From a virus, in the IMG/VR virus record IMGVR_UViG_3300020201_000037, positions 1-44,793 of that record: 44,793 nucleotides of DNA. The stretch is one strand, 5' to 3'. Shown piece by piece: positions 6,979 through 15,718 of this stretch (positions within the stretch are counted from its first letter, which is position 1; each line of letters begins with the position of its first letter). The position numbers and the translations under genes are program-made. Under the pieces are notes generated by a model that saw only the letters and a list, made by a program, of their open reading frames with translations, was not told the DNA's origin and did no database searches.

Positions 6979-7419
6979 CTATAATTTAGAGAATGTGATT
7001 ACCGAAAATGGAACACAAATTATTATCCAAAAAAACGAAAGGCTAAATACAAACAAAACAATAGCCCAAGAAAATATCGCTACCCAAGTGCAAAAACACA
7101 CTGGACATGCACCTAAAGCTTGCCAAATATTTCCCCTTCTTGCTGCCAATACTTTATCGTATTCGCTTTGTGGGGCGCAGTTGTTTTTTGGGAATCTTGC
7201 GGTAACGACATCCATTAGCTTGGATAATCTTTCGCTTTCTCTCTCGTAGGCAGCTGCAAAATTTCGCATAACCCAACGTCCGTAAAACCCAAAAATTCGC
7301 ATAGATTTAATCTCTAAGTTATCATCAGAAAACTTTGGCTCACCAACGCAATAGTGCAAAAACTTTGCAAGGCAACTAATAAAGATTGCCATTAAAGATA
7401 AAAATATTAGGTTTTCCAT
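6979..7419 (-). CDS. Membrane protein with CPVC motif
   Basis: 146 residues. Hydrophobic segment at about 3-22, a soluble region of about 80 residues, then LGACPVCFCTWVAIFSW and a second long hydrophobic stretch to the C-terminus (about 107-140). The Cys-Pro-X-Cys motif lies at the start of the second membrane region. Proteins with an N-terminal helix and a CPxC segment are common at the end of Bacteroidetes phage structural operons; their role is not known to me. Last gene of the virion operon. Confidence 0.6.
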   Translation of the reverse strand: MENLIFLSLMAIFISCLAKFLHYCVGEPKFSDDNLEIKSMRIFGFYGRWVMRNFAAAYERESERLSKLMDVVTARFPKNNCAPQSEYDKVLAARRGNIWQALGACPVCFCTWVAIFSWAIVLFVFSLSFFWIIICVPFSVITFSKL

Positions 7420-7420
7420 T

Positions 7421-7777
7421 TTAATAAATTACAGACGTTGCGAAAAGATTAAGCCCCAATAAAGATTCGGGCTGTGTTTTAAAAGTAAAGCAATCGAATA
7501 AATTGCCTTCTATCTCAAAGATAACGCTTTGTTTGTCTGCATTCAAGATATATGCAGAATATTTATAATACGCATCGAGACATCCAACACTAAAATTAAT
7601 TTCTTGCCCAACTATAAATGTGTTTTTATAGCTGTAGTTTATCCTTGCAAACTTTATAAATAAAGTCCATTCACCCTGCATTCCGATAGGGCAAACCGCG
7701 CCTGTGACAACCTGTATGCCGCAGGGCAATATACATCCAAGTTCTTTAGTATTATCGCAACATTTACAGCAGTCCAT
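7421..7777 (-). CDS. Cys-rich putative virion protein
   Basis: 118 residues. The first 30 contain eight Cys (MDCCKCCDNTKELGC, LPCG, VCPIG); the rest is beta-rich. The Cys cluster could bind metal or form disulfides. It sits one base from the CPVC membrane gene and downstream of the fibre genes, so a tail-appendage or adhesion role is possible but unproven. Confidence 0.5.
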   Translation of the reverse strand: MDCCKCCDNTKELGCILPCGIQVVTGAVCPIGMQGEWTLFIKFARINYSYKNTFIVGQEINFSVGCLDAYYKYSAYILNADKQSVIFEIEGNLFDCFTFKTQPESLLGLNLFATSVIY

Positions 7778-7780
7778 TGA

Positions 7781-7918
7781 TTATTTTTTTTCTTCTTTTA
7801 CGAATACGGAAATCTTTAAATCACTCTCTAAAGATACGAATATTGTTGTAAATATCATCCCATTTAAAAAAAAATGAAGCAGCGAAAATGCGATAAATCG
7901 CTTTGTTTTATTTTTCAT
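7781..7918 (-). CDS. Small membrane protein (45 aa)
   Basis: Short frame of 45 codons starting MKNKTKRFIAFSLL, with a hydrophobic segment at about 9-30 and a charged end VKEEKK. The ATG at 7918 overlaps the end of the preceding gene by 11 bases and its stop is 3 bases before the next start, so it fills the gap as a tightly packed operon gene. Lys-Lys at the N-terminus suggests N-in topology. No function known; a holin-type or virion-accessory role cannot be excluded. Confidence 0.55.
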   Translation of the reverse strand: MKNKTKRFIAFSLLHFFLNGMIFTTIFVSLESDLKISVFVKEEKK

Positions 7919-8084
7919 ATCTTTTCAGTTTTTCTTTTAATTCTTGGTTTTCTTTACTCAATTTTTGGAACTCAATAAACCATCGGTTGGAGTATCTGCT
8001 TTCAATAAAATCGGTTACAATATACCAAGATAAAGCGAAAAACCAAACAAATACAGACACCGCCGTTATTACTACTAATTCCAT
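7908..8084 (-). CDS. Small membrane-anchored coiled-coil protein
   Basis: 58 residues from the ATG at 8084 (MELVVITAVSVFVWFFAL), 2 bases after the upstream stop; an alternative ATG at 8108 would overlap that gene. One N-terminal transmembrane helix is followed by a charged heptad-like segment (FQKLSKENQELKEKLKRY). The layout resembles Rz-like spanins or virion membrane anchors but is too short to decide. Confidence 0.55.
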   Translation of the reverse strand: MELVVITAVSVFVWFFALSWYIVTDFIESRYSNRWFIEFQKLSKENQELKEKLKRYEK

Positions 8085-8086
8085 TT

Positions 8087-8437
8087 TTATGTAATAATTT
8101 GAGAGCAAACAAAGCCTTTTGTGACCACATTGAAAATCGCGTATTGCTGCGGAGCTAAAATAACGTCCGCTCCTGTGAGCATAAAAAATCTATTACCAGC
8201 CGCGCTTGTGGTGTCTTGCTTTAGCGTAATATTTAATCCAGAACCCGAAGCAGCATCATTTTTGAGCCGAAAAACGCAAGCGTGCGAGTCTTCAACTGGT
8301 GCCTGTATTCCAGTTAGTTCAAAACTTGAAGTTGCCGTAATTCGCAAGTAATTAGCTGACACTAATAAGTCGTCTGTATTTGCGCCAATTGACATTTCTT
8401 CTGGCAATACGTAGTAATATTCGTTTGTTGATGGCAT
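8087..8437 (-). CDS. Beta-rich virion protein
   Basis: 116 residues, almost entirely predicted strands with many Ser/Thr/Asn/Ala, without Lys-rich or catalytic motifs. Such composition, with the position directly after the fibre-like gene (1-base overlap), fits a tail-appendage tip or decoration protein. No specific homologue recognised. Confidence 0.5.
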   Translation of the reverse strand: MPSTNEYYYVLPEEMSIGANTDDLLVSANYLRITATSSFELTGIQAPVEDSHACVFRLKNDAASGSGLNITLKQDTTSAAGNRFFMLTGADVILAPQQYAIFNVVTKGFVCSQIIT

Positions 8438-9591
8438 TAGAATGTGTCTGTTATGATTGTTTTTGTAATTGTAATTACTACGCTGTATCTTGTCTTTATC
8501 GCACTCGAATTAGACACTAAGATATTGTAATCTGTTGCAACTATATTATGCCCAAAAGAGGGATTTCCTGTTACGTTTTCAAGAACAACGACGTTTGGAT
8601 TATTAGAATAAAGCGTATTCCCAAAAGCTGACGACCTACTTGCGCCTCCAAAAAAACGAGCACCGCCCGCGCCCAAAAGATTTGTTCTCCTGAAATTTAT
8701 GACAGCCTCGACGCTGTATTGACAATTTGCTTCCATTGCGATAGTTGCCAAAATTTGGTTTGCTGTAACGGTTGCAATGTCTACTTCTATCGAATATCTA
8801 GTAACTTGAACAACGCTACCGACTTCGGGCTGTATTGTCTGTATTTGAGTTTTATAATCCAATAAATGCTGCGCTCCTGAAACCGTATTTCGAGATGAAA
8901 TTACACCAAACCTCCAAATTGTTTGCGAAATTTCTTGGGGCTGCACAATAATATACGATTGAATAGAGCCAGCCGCGTTCCCTGCGCGCAAAAAAGCAGC
9001 CACTTGCTCTGTATTATTGCCTGCAACGCCGACTGTTGCAGCGCTAGCACTCGCATCTTCAACAAACATAGAGCGCACTAGCGAATTTTCAGTCCACCCC
9101 TGCAAAACAAAAGGATTAGCAATCCTAGACCTGTGCGCTGTTGTTACATCCGCTGTTGCAATTGTTTTGGTTCTAACTTGAACGAAATCAAATCCGTTTT
9201 CAACTACAACTGTATCTTCTAATAACGCACCTCCAAGTCTTACATTTCCGCCCGAAACATACAAACCGTTTTCAGCTCCAGCGACCGAGCCCCCGCCGCC
9301 ACCAGTTACCTCAAAAAAAAAATTCACATCAAGAAAATCCTTTAATGCAAAAATATCAGCTGAATTTGGGTCAAATGCGACCTGCGCAGCTGGCAATATT
9401 TGAGTGTATTGGATGTCTTTATGTTTTAAATATTCATGTGCTTGGTTTTGTTGCCTCAATTGTATCGATTTATTGTCTTGCGTAATTACAAGTTTTGCGC
9501 CAGCTTCTACTGTTGTAAAAGACTTTCCATCTTCCGCGTAAAGTCTTACATTTCCATTTTGTAACTTAACTATTCCTATTATATTTTCCAT
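8437..9591 (-). CDS. Tail fibre / appendage protein
   Basis: 384 residues. Residues 1-90 look like a conserved attachment domain (strand-rich, ending DFLDVNFFFEVTGGGGG). After the Gly5 hinge comes AGAENGLYVSGGNVRLGG, typical of Bacteroidetes phage fibre stems, then a beta-rich C-terminal region that would form the host-contacting trimer. Likely a receptor-binding appendage. It overlaps the downstream gene by one base. Confidence 0.6.
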   Translation of the reverse strand: MENIIGIVKLQNGNVRLYAEDGKSFTTVEAGAKLVITQDNKSIQLRQQNQAHEYLKHKDIQYTQILPAAQVAFDPNSADIFALKDFLDVNFFFEVTGGGGGSVAGAENGLYVSGGNVRLGGALLEDTVVVENGFDFVQVRTKTIATADVTTAHRSRIANPFVLQGWTENSLVRSMFVEDASASAATVGVAGNNTEQVAAFLRAGNAAGSIQSYIIVQPQEISQTIWRFGVISSRNTVSGAQHLLDYKTQIQTIQPEVGSVVQVTRYSIEVDIATVTANQILATIAMEANCQYSVEAVINFRRTNLLGAGGARFFGGASRSSAFGNTLYSNNPNVVVLENVTGNPSFGHNIVATDYNILVSNSSAIKTRYSVVITITKTIITDTF

Positions 9592-10149
9592 TTAACAAAG
9601 TTTTATTTGTTTGCAATAGTTATTTTTTTGTTTAAATTTTAGGTCAAAATCTAAGCTACAAACATGAATTGCGCTGCTTAAAAATTGACTTTTATCTAAC
9701 CCAGTTTCTTCTGCAAATACATCAAAAGAAGACATATTAAAAGTCTTAATAGCCACGCGAGGCGATATTGCGCCGCTTGGGTATTGCTTATTTATTTTTA
9801 TAGAATTTACAGCAGAAATCAGCGCATTTGAAACACTTTCGTAGTCATTACACATATCGTTTATAAGTACAATTCTTAACGGAAAGCTGAAAATATTTGA
9901 TGCACACGCTCCAACCGATTCCAAGCCAGACAATGCGACTCTAACAACATTTTGCGCGGTGTATCTAATGTAAAAAAATGAACCGATATTGTCAGTTATG
10001 CCAATGTAATTTTTCTCAACCTGCCCCACAACTATTTTCCCATCTACATCTTTATGGCCAACACCAAAGCCTTTTATTTTCCGACCATAAATATCCGATA
10101 GCTTTATCTCTATTTGGCTTATTATATCTTTGCCTATATCCTCAATCAT
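9592..10149 (-). CDS. Putative tail-completion / head-tail joining protein
   Basis: 185 residues, mixed alpha/beta, starting MIEDIGKDIISQIEIKLSDI. It has no catalytic motif. It sits between the connector-like protein at 10151 and the fibre gene, where tail terminator or neck proteins are usual, and its size fits such a role. Assignment is from position and size. Confidence 0.4.
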   Translation of the reverse strand: MIEDIGKDIISQIEIKLSDIYGRKIKGFGVGHKDVDGKIVVGQVEKNYIGITDNIGSFFYIRYTAQNVVRVALSGLESVGACASNIFSFPLRIVLINDMCNDYESVSNALISAVNSIKINKQYPSGAISPRVAIKTFNMSSFDVFAEETGLDKSQFLSSAIHVCSLDFDLKFKQKNNYCKQIKLC

Positions 10150-10150
10150 A

Positions 10151-10711
10151 TTAAAATTGTTCTATTATGAATAGTAATTCATTTCTTGCTGCATTTATGC
10201 CTAATTCCGACTCGCTTTCCGATGTTTCTTGTATTTCTAATCCAAATCTTTCTTCGTTTTGAGCCATCACGTCAGCACTTTCTTGATTCGTAAAGCCAAC
10301 AACAGCATCATTATTTCTGATGCCAAACTGCAAAGATTGTTGCATGCTACCCGAAAAACTTAAATCAACGTAATCGCTTTGCCTGCCAACCAATTCTCTT
10401 AATTCTTTATACCCAGATGCAAGGTACTTCGTTTTTTTTTGCTTCCCATTTTTGAAAATAGCAAGGCCATTTTTACCCTGCGGTTTTACTCCGCCTTTTG
10501 GCACCCCAAGTAACGAATTTGGATTTTTATAAAAAGAATCTGTCGAATAAGTGCCAATTTTACTGCCATCTGTCGCAAGCCCATCATTAAATATTCTTCT
10601 TTTCATTGCAGATAAAACCGCTATCGATGCCGCAATACTTATTCTTCTTTGCGTTTCTGAGCTTAAAATAGCAGCTTCTAGTAGTCTCAATCTTTCTATT
10701 AAAGCATTCAT
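10151..10711 (-). CDS. Virion morphogenesis (HK97 gp10 / Mu gpG-like) protein
   Basis: 186 residues. An N-terminal helix (MNALIERLRLLEAAILSSET) is followed by a basic segment with the pattern IFNDGLATDGSKIGTYS, characteristic of Mu gpG-like morphogenesis proteins of Bacteroidetes phages, then YKELRELVGRQ and GSMQQSLQFG. It would help join head and tail. It overlaps the upstream gene by one base. Confidence 0.6.
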   Translation of the reverse strand: MNALIERLRLLEAAILSSETQRRISIAASIAVLSAMKRRIFNDGLATDGSKIGTYSTDSFYKNPNSLLGVPKGGVKPQGKNGLAIFKNGKQKKTKYLASGYKELRELVGRQSDYVDLSFSGSMQQSLQFGIRNNDAVVGFTNQESADVMAQNEERFGLEIQETSESESELGINAARNELLFIIEQF

Positions 10712-11724
10712 CAGGAAGGTAATTTTGTGAATGATTTTAGTGTATTATTACATTCGTAACAGTATTTATCTTGCCTAATCATTGAAGCGATATTCTTTGT
10801 TTCCGCTTTAATTAAATCTCCAACAATGGCCAGCCACTCTGTAATTGTTTCGCCTGCCCACTCTTTCCCAGATATTTTAATGATATTTATTCGACTTGAA
10901 GGGCTAAGCCATTCTTTTAAAATCTCTACACCTGTTTGATATAGAATTGCAAGTGCTAACCTGTCTTTAAATCTACAAATAATGTCTTTATCTGTACAAT
11001 CTAAGCGAATACATGCACCAAGATAGCCTGTAAAACTATTCTGCATGCCATCAAATCCCATAATTGAAATCTCTTTTCTGCCAATTATTGCGTCGCCACA
11101 ACAACCAGCAGGGCCATGGCAATTAAATTCGTACAATCCAACATTAGAGGCATCGGCTAAGATGAATATAATTTCAGCCTCAAAGCTTTGGTTTACTTCA
11201 AATTGCATTAAAACGTCTTGCAATAATTGAACAACTTTAGACCACAATACGACTCCGTTTATGTCTTCAATTTTTAACGTTGTTTGGCCTGCTGTTTTAG
11301 ATTTTATCTTTATGTTGCTTACGTAAATTCTTGATTGGGTTGAGTTTATCGCGGCTCTACTTATCCTTATTCCTTTATCTACACCAGCTGCAGGAAGTGA
11401 ATAATTGTTAGAAACACTGCAATACTCTCTATTTGCACCAATCTTATTAAGATTAAGGCCTTCTGCATTTAACATCGAAAGCAACTGTCTTTCAACTAAA
11501 AATGAAGCAAAATAAACAGATTGACTAACTAAATTAGTTGCTGTTTTATTCGCTTCATTTGTAATATCTGATATGTTTTCTACGGTAATCCCATTCAATG
11601 TTTCAAGATAAAACCCGCTTTTTGGCACAGGCGTTTCAATGTGCAATCCAGAAGAATCGCAGTAGCAGCCATCTTTTAATGTTATAAAGTGCTGCAAACA
11701 AAGCGGAGGATTTGATATAAACAT
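10711..11724 (-). CDS. Uncharacterised Cys-rich structural protein
   Basis: 337 residues. The first third has CYCDSSG and a helical stretch; residues 100-200 are beta-rich, followed by CHGPAGCCGD and, near the C-terminus, CYECNNT. The paired Cys are unusual for an intracellular protein and recur across this operon. Position between capsid and connector genes suggests a head-tail joining or head-decoration part. No family recognised. Confidence 0.45.
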   Translation of the reverse strand: MFISNPPLCLQHFITLKDGCYCDSSGLHIETPVPKSGFYLETLNGITVENISDITNEANKTATNLVSQSVYFASFLVERQLLSMLNAEGLNLNKIGANREYCSVSNNYSLPAAGVDKGIRISRAAINSTQSRIYVSNIKIKSKTAGQTTLKIEDINGVVLWSKVVQLLQDVLMQFEVNQSFEAEIIFILADASNVGLYEFNCHGPAGCCGDAIIGRKEISIMGFDGMQNSFTGYLGACIRLDCTDKDIICRFKDRLALAILYQTGVEILKEWLSPSSRINIIKISGKEWAGETITEWLAIVGDLIKAETKNIASMIRQDKYCYECNNTLKSFTKLPS

Positions 11725-11728
11725 ATTT

Positions 11729-12085
11729 TTAACTATATTCGTAATTCATGTAAATTTTGAAATAATCAGCGCCTGGCTTTAAGTCATTTTCGACTATTCT
11801 TGTTCTCTCAATCTTAGTAACAATTACATTTACTGTGAAATTATCCGCAGTATCGAAATGCAAAATCATGTCGTAAAGTACAGTCGTAAGTTCCGCTTGC
11901 AGGGCTACGAGTATGTTTGCAAGCGCGGTTAATTCGCTCGCATTTTCTATGTTCAAACAAGGAAATTGCACATCCCATTGGCCGCGAATTTTTGGTGTAA
12001 TTGTTGGCAGAACTGCTGGGACGTAAGCATTTGGAATGCCTGCATTTGCTGTTTTTAATATCTTTTTATTTGTCGTTATTGCCAT
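11729..12085 (-). CDS. Hypothetical structural protein
   Basis: 118 residues; a flexible N-terminus (MAITTNKKILKTANAGIPNAY) is followed by a helix (ENASELTALANILVALQAEL) and strands. It overlaps the gene upstream by 20 bases and follows the capsid region, so a small head or neck component is likely. No motif identifies it. Confidence 0.45.
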   Translation of the reverse strand: MAITTNKKILKTANAGIPNAYVPAVLPTITPKIRGQWDVQFPCLNIENASELTALANILVALQAELTTVLYDMILHFDTADNFTVNVIVTKIERTRIVENDLKPGADYFKIYMNYEYS

Positions 12086-12398
12086 TGTTTTTTTCTTTTT
12101 TTGTTATTAATTTTAATCCCAAAACGCATTCTTTTAATACTATTTCTTTAGGGAAAGAAGTACAGAGCATTGTTCTGGATATTGCTCTTTTTATTTTTGC
12201 AGAAAAGAAGTCCGAACGACCATTTGAAAGCGCGTTATTGAGTCCAATGTAAACGCCATCAAGATTCTTTAATTTGTCTTTATTACCCTTTAGCCCTGAC
12301 GCTAATTTAATGTCAAGATTTGAGTTTAATTCGACTAAAAGAACGGCAAGTCGAAGCCTGCTGGTTAGTCTATTTGTGAAGTCTTTATTTGTTATCAT
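12066..12398 (-). CDS. Hypothetical protein downstream of capsid
   Basis: 110 residues from the ATG at 12398 (MITNKDFTNRL). An upstream ATG at 12434 would start inside the terminator hairpin, so the later start is preferred. Basic with helical and strand segments and no Cys motifs. It lies directly after the capsid terminator and overlaps the next gene by 20 bases. A head-completion role is inferred only from position. Confidence 0.45.
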   Translation of the reverse strand: MITNKDFTNRLTSRLRLAVLLVELNSNLDIKLASGLKGNKDKLKNLDGVYIGLNNALSNGRSDFFSAKIKRAISRTMLCTSFPKEIVLKECVLGLKLITKKEKNNGNNDK

Positions 12399-12402
12399 AT
12401 TT

Positions 12403-12432
12403 AAAAAAAAGGGGAGCGCATCACCACTCCCC
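12403..12432 (-). terminator. Terminator after capsid gene
   Basis: GGGGAG (12411-12416) pairs with CTCCCC (12427-12432). On the minus strand the stem is followed by eight T. It is a strong intrinsic terminator inside the virion operon, ending the capsid transcript. Confidence 0.85.
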
Positions 12433-12468
12433 ACAAGATTACACTATAAAACAAAAAAAACAAAAGAA

Positions 12469-14580
12469 TTAGATAACTGGGCCAATTGGGACAAGTCCAT
12501 TTGCTGTAAATCCAGAATAAGTTATTGTTCCATTTACCGAAATGTTTATAAATTTAGGCAATGTTGTTGTAATATCTCGGCCAATTGCTGCGCCGAAAGT
12601 CTCGTCAACTGTTACGTTGTACACGCCACTTTCGAGATTAAAGGTAGCAATTCCAGTAACTGCAGCAGTTACAATTTCATCGACAAGCTCAACCTGAACA
12701 ATGCCTTTCCAAAGTTTCAACTTAATGTTTGCCAAGAAAGACTCTCCAACATCTTTAATGTCATTATCATTTGTATCTGCAAATGTATTTAATACAAGGT
12801 CAAATAACAAACCCTCGCAAGGCAATAGAGATGCAGAATATTCATTGGTGCATGCTGTATTGTCTAGTATTGTAAGTGCATAAATTCCGCCCTCGATTGT
12901 AAGCGCGTAGAAGTTGCCCATAACGCCAAAATGACCAGCCTCGTTAATTGAATCCATTGGTAATCCAGAGAATGGAGCGCCAAAAGGAGGCACCCAATTA
13001 AGTGTGTAGCTTGTCGCGTTGCCAGAAGGCGTGGACTGGTCTACAACGTGCTGTAAGTACTGTACTGTTCGAGTAAATACAACTGTTTGTCCTGCATTTC
13101 TTATAACTCCGAAAGTTGCGACAGACGTATCTGTAACTACATGTAATGTAGTTGCGCCAGCTGCAAAGAATCCAGAAACTTGAAGCACAACACCAAATGC
13201 AGAAAGAGCATTTCTGATAGCTAAAACGAGCGCAGCAGAACCAAGTGCAGTAGCTGCATTGTATGTCGCAGGCAGGTTTATAACTAATCCCGAAATATCT
13301 ACAGCATAAACATCTCCAGTAAGCCCAGTTTGAATAAAGAGTGCTTTTTCGGAACAATCAGATATAAATAATGCTCTGCAATTAACCTCGCAAGTTTCGT
13401 AAGCATTACATTCTTCGAGTTCGTTTGGAATGTTAGCAGCAGGGCTGATTCCGTTTTCCATGCCGCACGCGCCTGCATCTGAGCAAATTGCGGTATAACA
13501 GTATACGTCATTAACGCCGTTAAAATCGGCATCTTCGCTCCAGCAATCTGGATAGCCAACCAACGCCCAATTTGTAATAAATTGAATTGTTGTTTCGGTG
13601 CCTTGTTTTTTGCACTTTTTAACATGAATAAAGATGTCATGTTCGATACCATACCATGGGTCGATGACTGTATCTCGGAAATACATTTCATCTGTATCAG
13701 CGAATTCGCCTTTATTGTAGGCTGCTGTTACTAATTTAATGGCACCAGGAACAATTGCGTAAAAGCCATTTGGGTGTGCGGTTTCAAAATTTGTATCGCG
13801 GTAGATAACAAATTCTTGACCAAAAAGAGACACGTCAGTTCCAAGATTTGCGCTCGCTATTTTCATCAAATTGCGATAAGCATTTAATCGAGTTCCGCCG
13901 ATTAATGTAGGCACAATGCCGATTTCGGCCTGCATCATGTCCTCGTCAATTTGGATATTTGCCATTGGAGACGGAACTAAGCCGCCAGAAAGCAACAAAG
14001 GAATATCTTTACATGCAAGGCCTCCGCTTTTTGCGAATTTACCAACATGTTTGCTCTTAAATTCTGCTGCAACTTGTCGCCCAAAAGCATCCAAATGAAG
14101 TCTCAAAAATTGTGCAATTGTATCTGCTTTTACTTTTTCAGAACCTTCTTTTATGCACCGAATGTACTCTTGGTCAATCATCATTTTTTTTGAGATTGTC
14201 TCTTTGTCGATTGTAACCGCATCGACTTTGTATCTAATCTCTTCGCCGCCTTCGCCGCAAAAGTCAAAAATTCCATTTTCGGTTTGCGCCCCAAGTCGCG
14301 GCGTGAAAGTGCGGATAACGACGTGCTTTTTGCCGTCTCCCATATCTAGCCCAAGTTGTATATTACCAACAGCAAATCCTGGCGAAACGACATCCATCGT
14401 GTCTACCAAAAACGAAAGTAGGCCATTATTTGCGCCTGGTCTGCTTCTTTCAGCACCTTCCATGATGTCGATTTGCATCACTTTCCAAGCATCTGCAAGA
14501 CATAATTCGTTTGCTTTTTCTGTATCGTATTTAAACAATTCAGATTTCAATAAAATATAAAATAAATTTAATTTATTCAT
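12469..14580 (-). CDS. Major capsid protein with C-terminal Ig-like domain
   Basis: 703 residues from the ATG at 14580. Residues about 1-370 look like the shell domain (MEGAERSRPGANNG, QEYIRCIKEGSEKV, an internal LGTDVSLFGQEFVIYRDTNF). A Cys-rich linker (about 365-420) and a middle beta region follow. The last ~110 residues match a SdrD/Cna-B-like Ig fold: NTFADTNDNDIKDVGESFL then TGIATFNLESGVYNVTV. Called as capsid from size, the scaffold-like gene upstream, its own promoter and its terminator; the Ig domain probably decorates the outer surface. Confidence 0.72.
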   Translation of the reverse strand: MNKLNLFYILLKSELFKYDTEKANELCLADAWKVMQIDIMEGAERSRPGANNGLLSFLVDTMDVVSPGFAVGNIQLGLDMGDGKKHVVIRTFTPRLGAQTENGIFDFCGEGGEEIRYKVDAVTIDKETISKKMMIDQEYIRCIKEGSEKVKADTIAQFLRLHLDAFGRQVAAEFKSKHVGKFAKSGGLACKDIPLLLSGGLVPSPMANIQIDEDMMQAEIGIVPTLIGGTRLNAYRNLMKIASANLGTDVSLFGQEFVIYRDTNFETAHPNGFYAIVPGAIKLVTAAYNKGEFADTDEMYFRDTVIDPWYGIEHDIFIHVKKCKKQGTETTIQFITNWALVGYPDCWSEDADFNGVNDVYCYTAICSDAGACGMENGISPAANIPNELEECNAYETCEVNCRALFISDCSEKALFIQTGLTGDVYAVDISGLVINLPATYNAATALGSAALVLAIRNALSAFGVVLQVSGFFAAGATTLHVVTDTSVATFGVIRNAGQTVVFTRTVQYLQHVVDQSTPSGNATSYTLNWVPPFGAPFSGLPMDSINEAGHFGVMGNFYALTIEGGIYALTILDNTACTNEYSASLLPCEGLLFDLVLNTFADTNDNDIKDVGESFLANIKLKLWKGIVQVELVDEIVTAAVTGIATFNLESGVYNVTVDETFGAAIGRDITTTLPKFINISVNGTITYSGFTANGLVPIGPVI

Positions 14581-14611
14581 TGCTCTATTTTTTTTGAGTA
14601 AAAAATTATTT

Positions 14612-14628
14612 TGCACGCCCGTCGTGCA
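14612..14628 (-). promoter_or_regulatory. Capsid leader hairpin with ACGGG loop
   Basis: On the minus strand TGCACG, loop ACGGG, CGTGCA, 32 bases before the capsid ATG. A second hairpin with the same loop but a different stem precedes the gene at 19144, suggesting a protein-binding or processing site. Confidence 0.5.
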
Positions 14629-14668
14629 GCAATGAGGGTAAGCTTGCGCTTAGAGAAGTTAAATAAAT

Positions 14669-14688
14669 GGGCACAAAATTAAGTGCCC
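14669..14688 (-). terminator. Hairpin in capsid leader / after scaffold gene
   Basis: GGGCAC (14669-14674) pairs with GTGCCC (14683-14688). On the minus strand it is followed by ATTTATTT, a weak terminator tail. It lies downstream of the capsid promoter, so it may attenuate the scaffold transcript or form part of the capsid leader. Confidence 0.5.
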
Positions 14689-14723
14689 ACTCTCATATAG
14701 ACTTATGTATGAAATTACAGCTA

Positions 14724-14754
14724 CAAATATAACTATTTATTTATTAATTACAAT
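14724..14754 (-). promoter_or_regulatory. Capsid promoter
   Basis: On the minus strand ATTG (14751-14754), a 19-base spacer, then a perfect TATATTTG (14724-14731). It gives the capsid gene its own promoter inside the operon, which fits the high copy number of the product. Confidence 0.55.
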
Positions 14755-14759
14755 GTATT

Positions 14760-15698
14760 TTATGATTTAGGTATAATACCTTTTTTTTCCATCAATTCTA
14801 TCGCCCTAGGGCTAACGCCTTTATGGTCAGTTTTCGCAGCATCTGTTTTTCCTATTACAGTTATAACGCCAGCTGCAACGCCGTTTGACTTTTTCTCAAA
14901 TCCCTGCTCTTCAGATGTTGCAGACAAGAACTCCTCTAAAGTCATATTTTCCGAAACAGATTTTTTTGACTTTAACCTCTTACCTTCTTTGTCTGTAACA
15001 AAAACTCTGCCTTGGTCGTCCTCTGTATCCAATCCAATTTCGGCTTCTCTAATTGCTGATTTAAGTATAATTTCCATGTGTTTTTGCTCTAAAGAAGGGT
15101 TCTTTATTCCTTGCAAAAACTTTGACTGAACTTCTTTTAGTGCAAGTTCATTTTTAAATACTTTAAGCTTTAAGTTCGAGTCTTTTTCTACTTGCTCTGC
15201 CTTTAAAATCGCCGCCGCTTTTTCTGAATTTGCGGAGTCGATTTGTTCCTGATATTTCTTTTCTAAAATCTTTATTTTATCAGAATCCGCACCAGTGAAT
15301 GTGCTTTTCATGTTTTCTAACTTCAAATCGGTTGCTTTTTTCGCATCAGAAAGCATTGTTTTTGTTCTGTCTTTTTCTTCAACAGCAGCGTAATTTTCAT
15401 GTTCAAGTCCAAAAGTTGAACAAATTGTTTTTTCAAATTTTGTATAAACAGACGCGAAAATCTCTTTCGTTTTCACCTTTTCAACATCGGCCTGTATTCG
15501 TTTTGTGATAGCTTGCTCGAACCCAGCTTCGTACTCCTTAGCTGCGTCGTCTACACTTAATTCGCCAGCATCTATCTTTTTAATAACAGAAGCTTTAATG
15601 CCCAGCTTTTCTAATAGTTGCTTTGTTTTGTCGTCGCCTTCTTTTTCAGATGCGATGCCGTTTTTTGTCTTAATCTTAATTAAAATTAATTGTTTCAT
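14760..15698 (-). CDS. Capsid scaffolding protein (predicted)
   Basis: 312 residues, Lys/Glu-rich and mostly helical, with a long coiled-coil stretch (about 60-200, for example KIKILEKKYQEQIDSANSEKAAAILKAEQ broken into heptads) and a C-terminal part ending RAIELMEKKGIIPKS. Composition, length and position directly before the capsid gene are typical of scaffolds. No protease motif is visible in it or next to it. Confidence 0.65.
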   Translation of the reverse strand: MKQLILIKIKTKNGIASEKEGDDKTKQLLEKLGIKASVIKKIDAGELSVDDAAKEYEAGFEQAITKRIQADVEKVKTKEIFASVYTKFEKTICSTFGLEHENYAAVEEKDRTKTMLSDAKKATDLKLENMKSTFTGADSDKIKILEKKYQEQIDSANSEKAAAILKAEQVEKDSNLKLKVFKNELALKEVQSKFLQGIKNPSLEQKHMEIILKSAIREAEIGLDTEDDQGRVFVTDKEGKRLKSKKSVSENMTLEEFLSATSEEQGFEKKSNGVAAGVITVIGKTDAAKTDHKGVSPRAIELMEKKGIIPKS

Positions 15699-15718
15699 AT
15701 TGTAATTTTGTTTTTAAA

